Part shown: positions 25,100 to 36,924 of the stretch, piece by piece
Numbering within the stretch: the stretch's first letter is position 1
How the letters are laid out: every line of letters begins with the position of its first letter
Source: Augochlora pura
Taxonomy: Eukaryota > Arthropoda > Insecta > Hymenoptera > Halictidae
Length of the DNA: 64,000 bases
Direction of reading: 5' to 3'
Assembly: GCF_028453695.1 (NCBI RefSeq)
Contig: NC_135776.1
Span: 7,944,663 to 8,008,662, forward strand
The notes under the pieces: generated by a model
The model's input: only the letters and a program-made list of their open reading frames with translations
Database searches by the model: none
Told to the model about the DNA's origin: nothing
Position numbers and translations under genes: made by a program

Positions 25100-25348
25100 C
25101 ACTCATCAATGATAGAAGAGATCAGCTGACGCGAGGCAGTCATGCAAATCAACGGAACTGCGGTTTGTTCGCGCGTTATATTATCGGTCGCCTCGCGCCA
25201 GTCGAGTTCGCCTCTGATTGGTCAGTGTTTTTCGTTAATAACTCTTAAACAAAGTCTCGGATTTCATTCGCGCTAAGGAGAAAGTTACTTTAAATAACCT
25301 GAAGAATTAAAATTTCCTGATTGCAACTGATTTTTAGGGCGTCCTGTA

Positions 25349-25349
<1 letters not shown>
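25100..25349. mobile_element. Probable old dispersed repeat ending GGGCGTCCTGTAT
   Basis: A compact, GC-richer segment containing GATTGGTCAGTG, TTTTCGTTAATAACTC and, at the right, TTGCAACTGATTTTTAGGGC followed by GTCCTGTAT. This closing phrase is one I associate with abundant dispersed repeats in ant and bee genomes; that is recall, not a search. An internal inverted repeat GCGAGGC/GCCTCGC is present. Its left boundary is uncertain. Confidence 0.45.
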
Positions 25350-25379
<30 letters not shown>

Positions 25380-25463
25380 TCTTTAATCTTTTTTTCTCCC
25401 TCTCTGCCTTTTTCACAGACTATTTCATCCACTCTCTTTCTATTTTTCTCTCTCTCTTTCTCT
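25349..25463 (+). repeat. CT-rich tract
   Basis: Starts with about 24 bp of pure CT, then a mixed pyrimidine stretch on the + strand; interrupted on the right by a TTAA element. Confidence 0.95.
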
Positions 25464-25637
25464 TTAACCTCTTGGGCACGGCTGGATGTTGCGCGAATGA
25501 AATTTCTCGTAACGAAATTATCATTTTTTCTTAATATATATTTCTTTTGGTATAGTTATATATAGTATTAGTTATATACATTCTTTTTTTAGTGTATCGT
25601 TCATCATACACTTTCACTTTAATACCTCAGAGGTTAA
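25464..25637. mobile_element. Short TTAA element inserted in CT tract
   Basis: TTAACCTCTTGGGCACGG at left and TACCTCAGAGGTTAA at right; TTAA on both sides and a 9-bp inverted repeat TTAACCTCT. 174 bp of AT-rich sequence interrupts an otherwise continuous pyrimidine tract, which makes insertion plausible. Confidence 0.62.
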
Positions 25638-25850
25638 CAGTCTATCTTTTCCACTTTCTCTTTACAGTCTCTCTTTCTCCCTCTCTCTCTTTCCCTCTAT
25701 CTATCTTTTCCTCCTCTTTAATCTTTTTTAATCTACTTTCTCTCTCTCTCTCTTGCTCCTCTTTAATATTTTTCTCTCTCTTCCTCTTTCACAGTCTACC
25801 TTTCCCACTCTCCCTCTCTCTCCTCCCTTCCCTTCCTCTCGCTCGTCACT
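25638..25850 (+). repeat. CT-rich tract (right half)
   Basis: Continuation of the pyrimidine tract after the TTAA element, with CTCCTCTTTAATCTTTTTTA-like units resembling those at 25376-25400 on its left side. Confidence 0.93.
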
Positions 25851-26338
25851 GCATCTTTGTCTCTCGATACCTGCGTGTCCATAGTCTAGGGTTATTATCC
25901 GCTCACAAATTACACCGGTCTCGTAGCGCCCGGAGTTTTCGTCCCTGCAACGATAAACCGGAGTCACCGTTTCATCGCCCACCCCACCCCTCTCTATCCA
26001 CCCCTGTGTATCCGCCACCCTCCTATCCCAGCCCCGCGCCTATTTTCCACAGCCTCCGCATCGTTCTCGTCCCCGCGGCTCTTATTTTGCCCGGCGTGGA
26101 AATTCTGATAGGCTATACGCCGCTGCCGTCGAGCCTATTTACCTAGCCCAGTAGGTGTACTCGTTAGACAACACTTATTACCCGAGTAACGTAATCGCAT
26201 AATGCCACCCTCGTGTTCGCGCTCACGATACCGGTTAATTTACCGTTTCGGGGATCAAGATTGCCAGCGTAACCAGAGATTCGTATCGGATACTGCCCGA
26301 GCAACCGCTATGCTAATTATAATGTATTATTGCGTAAT
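25851..26338. other. GC-richer unique stretch
   Basis: Mixed to CpG-rich; frames are extensions of the CT tract. No gene recognised. Confidence 0.45.
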
Positions 26339-26406
26339 CCCTCTCTCTCTCTCTCTCTCTCCCTCCCTCTCTCTTTCTATATATTTCTCTCTTTCTCTCT
26401 CTCCAG
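26339..26406 (+). repeat. CT microsatellite
   Basis: (CT)n then CCCTCCCTCTCTCTTTC, pyrimidine on the + strand. Confidence 0.95.
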
Positions 26407-26550
26407 CTTTCTTACTCTCAGGTATTATTAACACGTTGACGTCGGACTTCGATATTCACGATTTTCCCTGTCAAGCGGTGCCCGACATTTAAGAAAATTC
26501 AACATTTATCTTAAGTTTAAAATATTGAATTTACTGTAATAAGAATATAA

Positions 26551-26797
26551 TTACCCTTTACACTCGAAGCAATTTTAAGTCGTGATCCAAAATAGCTATT
26601 TTGATCAGCTGTATTCCCCTTTTATAAGACATAGTACAATTTATAGATACGTGATTGAATCTTGTAACTCGTAAAACTATTACGCTTTTAGCAGTCTTTT
26701 ACATAGAAGGGTCTGTAATAATGTCAAAATTATTTTGGAAATAATATAACAATTTTCATTGGCGCCTCACAGGCTCCACTCAAGTGGAGAAGGTTAA
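26551..26797. mobile_element. TTAA-type MITE-like element, family A (degenerate)
   Basis: Left tip TTACCCTTTACACTCGAAGC (TTAA mutated), right tip GTGGAGAAGGTTAA. 247 bp. Shares the left AATTTTAAGTCGTGATCCAA segment and the right TTTTCATTGGCGCCTCACAG with the other family A copies. Confidence 0.72.
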
Positions 26798-27410
26798 TAA
26801 TAAGTTGTTCAAAATTAGAAAACTATATACTACTCGATATCTTTTAAGGCTTCTTTATTTTTTGACTTTCAGAACATATAATCATATATTTTATATTGGA
26901 CCAATCGGCAGAGCTTGTTAATTTATGCAATAAACAAGTTGGACCCTTTTCTTATATCTTGTATAATATTAATATTAATTACTTTTAAAATTTGAAATAA
27001 AAGTATACAACCAAAATAACCCGTACTTTACGTTTCTTCAATTTGTAAAACACTTCAAAACACACTTAAACAACCATAATCAGGAAAAGAAGAAATTTTT
27101 ACTTAAAACAAGAATTAAAGTTGCAACTATTATATTTTTCTATAAGGTTTTAACAATTTTTTTTACTTCTCCAGCATTTTATGAACAGTCAAGAAAAGAA
27201 ATTCTTCCGTTCGATACATATTGTTCACAATTATCACAAAAAATGTTCATTTCGCATAAAAATCTGCGATCAAATTACAACTATGGAGATGAAACAAACA
27301 ACCTTTCAACAATTATTTCGAAAATCGGCATGCGAAATAAAAGTTTCCAGCTGTTCACAATTAAATCGAAACTGGCGCAATGCGAGTTAAATAATAAAAG
27401 TGCCAATATT
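26798..27410. other. AT-rich, nothing recognised
   Basis: AT-rich unique DNA, short frames only. Confidence 0.5.
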
Positions 27411-27466
27411 CGTCCACCTCTCTCTCTCTATCTCTCTCTCTCTCTCGGTCTCTCTCTGTGTATATG
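27411..27466 (+). repeat. CT microsatellite
   Basis: TCTCTCTCTATCTCTCTCTC and following CT on the + strand. Confidence 0.94.
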
Positions 27467-27949
27467 CGCCTTTAAAGATTCTGTTTTGAATAAAATCGGG
27501 CCGAGCCTGCGCCCGGCTACGGAACTCCGAAATTTACCGTTTCGTTTAAATCCGTTTTCCATTTCCGTATTAGTTTTAAATCGCCCGTCGAATTTCCGGC
27601 GAACGCTTGTCCTGTATTCTCTTGAATATTTTCGCGGCCATTAGAGCGGATTGCATTGTCGAGATTTATCGGCGATAAAATGAAAAGAAATGTGTCGGGA
27701 GAACACGTCGCATTAAAATTTAAATTTTCCAACGGCGCCCATTGACGTTTCGCGACTACGATGGAAACCGTGCCACCATTACGCGCGTTTTCAAACAGTA
27801 TTCTTCGCGAAACATCGTTTTGTCAAATAGATACACGCGTTAACAACTTAATGTACATAATAACTGGCACGATAATTCTGCGAAATAAAAAGTAAAAATG
27901 AAAACTGTAACGTGAACAGAATTGATGACTTTGAACTTGTAGAACTCCG
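27467..27949. other. GC-richer then AT-rich spacer
   Basis: 27480-27800 is moderately GC-rich with overlapping short frames. No gene recognised. Confidence 0.45.
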
Positions 27950-28860
27950 GGTTAAAAAATGTGAAAAAATTGTACATTTAGGGCGTGAAACTACAAATTT
28001 GGATCTTTTGAACGAGTATAAGGAAAAAATTGTGCAATTATTTTATACAAAGTTACAAACGTTCAATGTTCATGAAAAATAAAGCGAGGCGAAAATACGA
28101 ACGAAGAATTTATAAGAATTCAATCATTATTATAGCTTTCAATAATTATAGCTGTCGATACAGAATATCGAACAAGGTTTTGTGCTTAGGATATCAATGC
28201 AGAGACATTAAATTTTCAAATGTGCCCAGGAAAAACATCCTACGATCGTTTTACACGATGTTACGGACGCTCGATTCTCCGCGAAATTAAAGCAACACAA
28301 AACTGTGATCGAAAACTTGTTGACGATTAAACGTCTGTAAGCTTCGATAAAAATGTCTTAAAACATTGAGTGTACAGTATGTTAAACTGTAGATTTTGCG
28401 CTTTAAAACGAGCGTAGAAAGAAGGTTGTAAAATTATTTTCGACGAAGCTGCAAATGTTTAACGATTGTGAGAAATGAAGCAAAGCTAAATTGTGATTGA
28501 AGAATTGATAATTATTGGAATATTGTAATTGGCGGTAAAATATTTAACAATGTTTTGTGATTAGGATAACAAAGTAGAGATTTAGCAATTTTTAAATTAA
28601 CACATGAAGAATATTATCAGATTTTTCGCATAGAATTATAAGACAAAAGTTATTAGCCCATGGAATTAAGGGAACAGAAAACTGTAAATGTAACTGCAAA
28701 AACTGAAAATTGTCTCATCTTCAAACACCTGTAACTTTAGCTAATAAAGTTATTAAATATTGACTCTTACTCGATGTTAAAGTAGAGATTTTGCTCTTTA
28801 AAACGTGCATAGAAAGAACATTATAAGATTTGTTTATATAAAGTTACAGGTCCAAGTATT
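27950..28860. repeat. ~200-bp tandem repeat, about five diverged copies
   Basis: GTAGAGATTTTGCTCTTTAA and variants recur near 27986, 28197, 28381, 28569 and 28777 (spacing about 184-211 bp). They are followed by AAAACGAGCGTAGAAAGAA-like and TTATAAAGTTACAAACGTT-like segments. The copies nearest the right (28381 and 28777) are the most alike. No conserved open frame across copies. Confidence 0.82.
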
Positions 28861-29620
28861 TCGTCGATTTTTTCATTTTTAATATTTCTTTAAAAATGAA
28901 AAAAATATATCTTGTATAAAAAAGGAAAATTATAGTTTATAAAAATATAAAACAGCTTAGAGGTCGTCGTTAAAATTAAATAACGATTTAAATAATGAAA
29001 CGAACCTCGCGGTGCACATTTTATTCTATAAAACTAATGCTATTAAAGAGGGGGAGAAGGATTTGCCAAATGACTTCGCGATCATATTTTCAGCTTACTT
29101 CTCGTTCTTCCGAGATACAATGCAAATAGGATGCTTTAAATTCGCCTTATCAATGCGCATTATCTTCCTTTCATGATCTCTATTTCCGCTAATCCAAGGT
29201 CAGTATAATTTAATCCTGTCGCGGGTTAAAAATTCAGCCAATTAAAATCAGTAAAGACACGAAACGAATTTTACGAATAATACACGAAGCAATATATTTT
29301 TATTTAATTTCCATATGTTAAAATCGATATAGTAAATGTTTATTTTGCAGAAAAATCCGCAATCTAGTTATTAACATTTAATTTCACATATAACCACCGT
29401 TCAATAACTCTGAATTTAATAAATTTATTACTAAATACTCAGTTCCTATCTCTGAATACATTCTCTCATTTCATTCTATTTATTTTATCATCCGCAATAT
29501 TTTTCACTTTATCATTTACATCTCAAGCCAGTCGAAAACAATCGAACAACATTGTTAAATATATCCGAAACACGATTCTCCAAAAATCCTTCCTCGCAAA
29601 CGGCACTTTTACAATTAATT
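28861..29620. other. AT-rich, nothing recognised
   Basis: AT-rich DNA; TAATTTCCATATG-like and ATTTTATCA-like short repeats only. Confidence 0.5.
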
Positions 29621-30345
29621 TGCATAGCCGACCGAAAAGGACAACTGGCCCGCGCGATCCGAGAGATCCACTTACGGAGCACATGTTAATTAATGTTAAT
29701 CGAGTTAAAAAGTTCTTTGGGCAATTTGCAAAGCGAACGACGTTCGCTCGTGCATAAACACACCGTTTAATCGCGAGAGCTGCCGAGATAAAAGCGCGAC
29801 GATTTTTTCCCAATTAATCATAATTGCGCGACTCCGCGCGGCGCATCAAAGTAAAGTTTAAACAGAGACGCCGCCCGCCGCCGGTCGTCCGCTCGCCGTT
29901 TGAAATTCTATAATATAATGTTCCGCTAGTTGTACGTGAAAAACGATTCCCAGCGAATTGTGTGCTTCACCGTAAACCACACCGCGAGCTCGCGCGCGCG
30001 CGCGGGCGGCAGCAGTATATTTAATTTGCGCAATAATTCTCGGGTCCTCGCGGTGTGCAGCAGATTGTGTGTGCGCGCGCCCGTGTTGCGCGCATCCGCC
30101 GTGTATTGTATAAATTAGCTTACTTTCTCAGATAGTACGCGCGCGCGCGCGCGCACACGCACATTCCGCAAGCAACACTCGTTACCGGGACTTTATTCGT
30201 AATACATTTTAGTATTTCCCCGCGGTTCCATCCACGGTTTTGTATCACTTTTATTGCGAGTGTCCTAATTGCGGTTGTTTGACGACGTCAGAACGTAAAG
30301 ACCGGCGGAGAAACGGCTACTCGAACACAGATATAAGAGGTAATC
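29621..30345. other. CpG-rich island with alternating CG runs
   Basis: CG-dense block holding alternating purine-pyrimidine runs at 29991-30004 and 30137-30152, the second extending into CACACGCAC. Such runs can adopt Z-DNA. Frames are short and unrecognised. Confidence 0.55.
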
Positions 30346-30375
30346 AAACCGCGAAGTGCAACGAAAACATAATGC

Positions 30376-30995
30376 ATGATTGATGGTCGTTCCTGTTCTA
30401 CGTTTACCTTGTTTTCATCTGCATTACTTAATTTACTTTGCTTTGATCTTACTTTAACGTTACTTTATTTTTATTTTAATTTCCTATTTTACTTTACTTT
30501 GATTTTTCTTCATTTTTCTTCACTTTACTTATTTCACTTTATTTCTGTTATTTTTATTTTCATGACTTTTTTTTACTCCACATTAATTATTTTTATTTCC
30601 ATGTTTTCTTTTAATTCATTTTTATTTCAATTTCTTGTTTTACTTTATTTCGATGTTACTTCACTTTAATTTACTTTATTTTTATTATTTTCATTTTCAT
30701 GATTTTTGTTTACTTTATTCTTAATTGAATTTTAATTACAGAGAATAGAAACAAATTTGTCGGCTTTTACTAACATTATTTTTTGTTTTCCTTTTGCTCG
30801 ATTTACATTACTTTGATTTTACATTTATTTAATTTTACATTATATCGATCTTAAATTTCTTTAATTTTACATTATTTCGATCTTAAATTTCTTCAATTTT
30901 ACATTATTTTTACATTATTCTTAATTTTCTTGATCGTCCTTTCTTTGTCATTTTATTTCCTACTTATTTTACTATTCTTTTACTCTATGCGCATT
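30376..30995 (+). repeat. T-rich low-complexity stretch
   Basis: About 600 bp dominated by TTTATTTTACTTTGATTTT-type phrases on the + strand; A is mostly isolated. The Phe/Leu-rich frame inside is low-complexity. Confidence 0.82.
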
Positions 30996-31299
30996 TTCCA
31001 TTTAATATAACACATTATTCGTGCACTACTAATAAAGTACTAAACGCATTAATAGGATATAAATAAATCCGATCAGTGAATCCTTTTAATACCTTTTTAC
31101 GAAATCACCTTAAAATATCATTTGTTTAATGCGCACGGTTGTTCAAAAAATTCCAATGCTTTTGAAAGCGCATTGCGATTTCAAATTCAATAAAGCGTTC
31201 CATTAGTAAATACAATACACATCTCGCTGAAAAGGTTATTACTCCGTTACTGTAATAACATAGTACACCATTATGATTAAAAAGGAACAACTTGTGGTA
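30996..31299. other. AT-rich spacer
   Basis: AT-rich; nothing recognised. Confidence 0.45.
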
Positions 31300-31560
31300 T
31301 TCAGAATAATAACAACGGAAATAATAATAATAACCTTGAAACCCAAATATAATACTGGAGAAAAAGGGAAATAATAATAATAATAATAATTATGATATTA
31401 AGAATACAAAAATAAAAACACAGAATTGCAGAATAATAATAAATAATAATAATAACCTTGAAACCCAGATATAACACAGAAGAAAAAGGGGAAATAATGA
31501 TAATAACAATAATTACGATATTAAGAATGCGAAAATTAAAAAAAACAGAACTGCATCGCA
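31300..31560. repeat. ~122-bp tandem duplication with AAT microsatellites
   Basis: AACCTTGAAACCCAAATATAA occurs at 31332 and again, slightly changed, at 31454; between them lie GAGAAAAAGGG, (AAT)n and a GATATTAAGAATACAAAA-like segment, also repeated. Confidence 0.9.
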
Positions 31561-32660
31561 AAATGTTTAACCATCATCGTCGATCTTCTCCACACTCTAA
31601 TTTTAATCTTGATAATGCAACAATAATACTTTGAAAATCATTGCGACATGAAAAATGTAATACCAATTATAATAAACATTGAAGCAGCAAAGTGCACCCC
31701 AAATACGGAATTTTTGGCGACCGTGTGCACCGTGTAAAGAGCTTTAATGCATGCAACGAGTATTTTTTTTTCAGCTCGAGCGAAATATTAAAAAACGTAA
31801 TAGTAATTATATAATGAAAATGCAAGCAGCGAAGCGCGCACCGAAATAAAAATTTAACGACACTGGGCTACGTTAATAACAATTTTTATGCATATAGCGG
31901 GAGACCAGTAATCTGTTGCACCGTGAATAAAATAATGGAGGACGTCGTTATTTGATTGGATCTAATTCGAAGTAAAATTTCGTTTAAACAACTTATTGTT
32001 GCTAGCTCCAAATTACTGCGATTGTATAAAATCCATAAACTGGTGATAAAATAAATATATATGTATCGATATATAACAAAGTGCGTAATAATTTTAATCA
32101 TACTATAAATTTCTGAGCCATTGAAGCGGACACAATAATAGTCTTATTGTTATTACTATATTAACTTAACAACAATTCTTCTTTCACTGTAAGCAAATTA
32201 GAATTGTTTATGAACTAATTTGCAAAAGCTGGAATTATTATACAATTTCTTTATTTTCAATGCTTTTTTATTTGTTCACACTATGGATTTTTATTTTAAT
32301 ATTACATATGTTTTATTATTTCATTATTTTAAATGTTTTATTATTTTTTTCTAACATATTCATAATATATTGTTTGTTATATTTTATTACTTCACTCTCT
32401 TAATTTATTATAAATATTTTATTATTTCTTGCTGACATGTTCATAATATATTTATAATATATTATTTATTATATATTATCACTTCATTATCTTAAATATT
32501 TCGTTAGACCTTTACTATAAATGTTTTATTACTTCACTGTTCTAAATCTTCATTTCTTCCTTTACATGAATATTTTATTATTCATCACTAAAGAAATAAT
32601 CAAAATTATTTCCAACAAATAAACTACAACTAAACGCCTTCCAATATCCTCGTATTTTCT
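31561..32660. other. AT-rich, nothing recognised
   Basis: 32270-32590 contains repeated TTTATTATTTCATTATTTTA-like phrases. No gene. Confidence 0.5.
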
Positions 32661-33300
32661 TATCATATTCGAAATTTGATGCCGCATTATATCCTTTCTC
32701 TGTCGCGATTGCTTAAAATCCCCCGTGCACCGAATAATAACAATGATAATAAAAATTTCGGCGACAGAGCGCGCCAGAAATTTTTAATAATGTGTCAGGA
32801 GCATGAAATACATCAGATTTCGGGGCTCGACACGATCCTGACGTGCAATCCTGTGTACGATCATCCGCGCTTTAACAATTCAGCCATAATCCCGTTGATT
32901 GCTGACCCTGTCTCGCGGCCGTCTAGAATCATGACAGAATTGTTCCACGAGCCCTGACGTGACTTACAGCGGATCGAAAGCCGTGTGCGCGCACGTGTTA
33001 ATTGCGCCCCGCCGCTCGCCATTTCCACAGCAAAACACAATAGAGCTCGGGTTTTTTTCTCGAAATTTTAGAGCGTCGCGTGCCAAATGCGCTACCGTTC
33101 GGATGGTGACAGCTGTTCTTTTTTTTTCACGCGTAACACGCGCCGTTCTATAATTTTGTTAGGAGCTCGCTGCAATGGAAATGCGGCGCAGCGCATCGTC
33201 CGATGGACAAAATTCGAAAAATCAACTTCTGTTCGGAGCTGGTTAATTTATGAACAACTGTTCAAACAGAAACTGGAAAATATTGAGGGGTTTTAAATAT
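32661..33300. other. GC-richer unique island
   Basis: Moderately GC-rich. Overlapping + strand frames of 93, 64 and 69 codons follow one another (32676-33296) in different frames. None shows a recognisable motif, and no splice pair obviously joins them. Confidence 0.4.
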
Positions 33301-33359
33301 TTAATAATTTTGCTTGTCAACGAGTATTGTATGTAACAAGAAGAGTTCTTTTGTATTGT

Positions 33360-33910
33360 CATACTCGATGATGGTCGATGATACTTTACTATACTCAATT
33401 GTTTTTAATGATAATCAATGACGCTTTGCTATACTCAATGCTGATCAATAACACTCATCTGTACTCAATTCTACTCAATGATAATCAATGTCACTCTATT
33501 ATACTCAATTCTACTCAATAATAATCAATAACACTCCACTATACCCAATTTTACTCTCTTATGGTCATTGATACTTTACTATACTCAAATTTACTGAATT
33601 ATAATCAATGGCATTCGAATATACTCAAAAAAACTTGCAGCTATTCGCAAGATTGTATTGCCTTGTTAGAGCAATATAAACTTTCCAAGTCACACCACGA
33701 GGAGGTTGCTGCATATAGTGACTCGATGATGGTCATTGACACTCTACAATACTCAATTTCACTCAATGATAATCAATGACACTACACTATACCCATTTAT
33801 ACTATATATTATTTAATGACTTTGCTATAATACTCAATGATATTCAATGATTACTATACTCGATTAGTGCTCCAAGATATTTAATACTCAATATACAGAT
33901 ACTTAATGAC
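33360..33910. repeat. ~40-bp minisatellite, block 1
   Basis: Imperfect units of CACTCTATTATACTCAATTC plus TACTCAATAATAATCAATAA. A non-repeat stretch of about 100 bp (33625-33720) interrupts it. Same unit as block 2 at 35790-36580. Confidence 0.9.
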
Positions 33911-35789
33911 ACTTTATATTTTAATCCGAATAATGGTATGTAAAAATTGTTCAATTATAACAAACTTTAACTATGTTTTTCTCTAAAGATCTGCATATAA
34001 ATTTCCATTCAATAATAAATGAATATTTTTATTCCATAAAAAATAAAGACGAGTACAATTTTACTCACGCAAAAATCATATAATTTATTCATCAAGAAAT
34101 GATATAATTTTGTTTATGAAAAAATGCTTACATAATTTTGTACGCGGATGAAGACATCTTTCGTGCGTTGTATGAAAAATTATTAAGGCATAGCAAGATC
34201 GAAAATTTATTAGTCTCGAAGTTACGATTTTTGTCCCGCACGGTCGTATAAGCAACGAACAGTGCGCCGCGGCGTCGTTCGCGACACCATAATAGCCCCA
34301 TTTATACATAAGACGCAACGGGACCGTGTCGGGCGCATGACAAGCCCATAACGACCGCGGGGGCGTGCTGCGAAAAATATTCTCGCGTGCGTTTCACTCG
34401 TGTATAAATGAACGTTAAGGGGACATAATCTTTGGAATGGCTCCTCGCTGAGTTCCCTTTGTAAATTCATGCGATAATTTGGGATCGTTGCAGCCAACGC
34501 TTACAAATGATATCGTTCGTGTGATTTCTGATGAAACATTGTCGGTGGGGAGATTAAAGGTGGTCTCCCTTGGGTTCGTAAGTTGCATTACATTTAAATC
34601 ATGGTTTATTATATGCTGCCTTAGACTTGTTTAGGACATCGTAAAATAATTCTTTGTTATGTAATTTCTTTGTTATTTTTGCAATCTTTATCTATTAATT
34701 TTAGTAAACTGAAATTTTTACTTTAGGATTATTAGTTGTCAAGTGGTTAAATATTACTTTATTGCATGCTGTTTAGTTGGTTTGAAATATGATAAAATCA
34801 ATCTTTTAGTATTTACGTGATCGTTTCAATTTTTTATTTAAATTACATTTCCAATAATAATATTCAATTATTATCATTACCGTATCGGCGACTCAAATCA
34901 ATGAATTATAGCAACGTCCTAACAACTCGCTGCGACGCACTCGTGACAAAAGTGAATATTTTTCTTGTAAAAACGAAGGGGGTACGCGTCTGCTTCGGTC
35001 CATTGGATGTTTGCGCGGCCGATTGACAGACAGGTCGTCGCTGTTGCATTGGAAACGGACGCGAAAGAAAATTAGCTGTCTACATAGGTAAACCAATCAA
35101 GCGTTGAAACCCTATAACCATGAACACGTTAGGAGCGACACTGTGATCGCGTGCAAATCGCCTTTGTATCGCCCGGTACACGTGTATATGGGCATACCCA
35201 CGCACACACCTGTGCACACGCAGCTGTGCACTATTATGTGTCGCCATAGAATTCTAGAGTCGATCGATAAGCCTGTAATGTGACATAACCTGAGTTATCG
35301 GGAGACTTTGGCCGTGCGCCGTTGGTAATCGTTGATCCGAGAGAGAACCTACCTCTACATGCATGTACATAAGTGGTTAATCCATTAGATGAACCGAGCT
35401 TTGGTAACGTAATGCTTCTACACTGCGCGGTAATATTCCTTGTATCGTAGGAACAACGTACATGGAATCAGCTACGGTAATAAAACATAACCCGAGTCGC
35501 TGGACGAACGCGTTTCTTTCAGTACTTTTTGTTCACCGATTTTTCGTAACTTTTTTATTGTTCAAGATTCGTTGGGTGATTTGGTGAAATTTCTACTTCG
35601 ACTTTGATAAGATCGCTAGAAGTATTATGGTATTGGATTCATTTGTCTATTATTGTCTGGTTCTATATTAATAAAGATTTCGAGAGGAATTCAAGAATTC
35701 AATATTTAATAATTAGCTGTTTATGTATTTATAATCTGAAAGCTTGAAAGCTCTGAATGATACTTAGTGATATCTCTACGGTATTCGTT
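33911..35789. other. Unique DNA between two minisatellite blocks
   Basis: 34200-34430 and 34900-35500 are GC-richer and unique; 34430-34880 and 35560-35760 are AT-rich. Short frames on both strands, none recognised. Confidence 0.45.
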
Positions 35790-36580
35790 GATCTCTCCAT
35801 GATATTCAATAGTACTTAATAATGACAGATGACACTCTGCTATACTTAATTCTACTCAATGATAATCGATGGTACATCACTATACTCAATAATACTCGGT
35901 GATGGTCAATGACAATATAATATACTCAAAATTCTACTCAATTATAATCAATGACGCTTTACTCAATGATAATCAATGCTACTTAACTATGCTCAATAAT
36001 ACACAATGATGGTCAATCACACTATACTAATTTCACTCAATGATAATCAATGGCACAATTGAATATAGTGATATTCCATTGTATTCAATGTTGATCGATG
36101 ACACTCTACTATACTCAATTCTACTCAATAATAACCAATAACACTCCAATATGCTCAATTGTACTAAATGGTGGTCAATAATACTCTATTATACTCAGTG
36201 GTACTGAATGACTTTGCTATAATCCTCAATGACACTCATTAATACTCAGTGATACTCCTTAATGATTTCTTAATGAGACTCACAATGATTGCTCAATGAT
36301 TCTCTGTGACACTCAAAGATACTCAATGATTTCTGGATGATACTCCTCAATGATGCACAATAATTTCTCAATAATACTCCTTGATGATACTCAATGATTT
36401 TTCAAAGATACTCAATAACTTCTCTATACTATTCTGCAATATTCACTGCTACACGAACGATATTCAACGACAGTCATTGAATTTTCTATCTCCTTCGATC
36501 TATACTCAATAGTACTCAATGACGTTTCTATGGTACTCGAAAATTCTCAACAATCTTTTCATAATACTTCACTGAATTGA
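35790..36580. repeat. ~40-bp minisatellite, block 2
   Basis: Units of ATACTCAATNNTACTCAATG and ATAATCAATGACACTCTACT as in block 1. To the right it degrades to shorter ATACTCAATGATTTCTCAAT units. Confidence 0.9.
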
Positions 36581-36895
36581 ATGATATACCGTATTTTTCA
36601 CCGACTCTTCATTGACTTTTCAACGTTGACAGTCAGCGTGTCAATATTACCGTCACCAAGTTTACCTGTTTACGTTCGCCTCAATCGATTCGAAGCATTG
36701 CTTCGGGAGTCCGCATCTTGAAACTCAAACCAACAGAATTCAGCAAACAGTACAAAACTCGTCGGGGGAGACCATGTTAATTAACATTGATCAAGTTAAC
36801 CGTCAACAATTCTTGAAACTATGTTTCGGTGCGGTGAATGTTTATTAGTTTAGTCAGCTCGCAATAGAATCTGAATGCAGAGAGTCTATACCATG

Positions 36896-36924
36896 CCCCC
36901 CCCCCCACCCCCTACCCCCACCCC
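36896..36924. other. C-rich tract (G-quadruplex potential on - strand)
   Basis: Runs of about 11, 5, 5 and 4 C separated by A, TA and A. The minus strand meets the G-quadruplex rule and the plus strand could form an i-motif. Isolated in AT-rich DNA. Confidence 0.85.

Noticed and set aside
25592..26146. 184-codon + frame
   Set aside because: The first half is CT tract and part of a TTAA element; the second half is unrecognised GC-rich sequence.
32676..33296. Three successive + frames that might be exons of a gene
   Set aside because: Frames overlap in different phases, no motif is recognisable and no clear splice pair links them.
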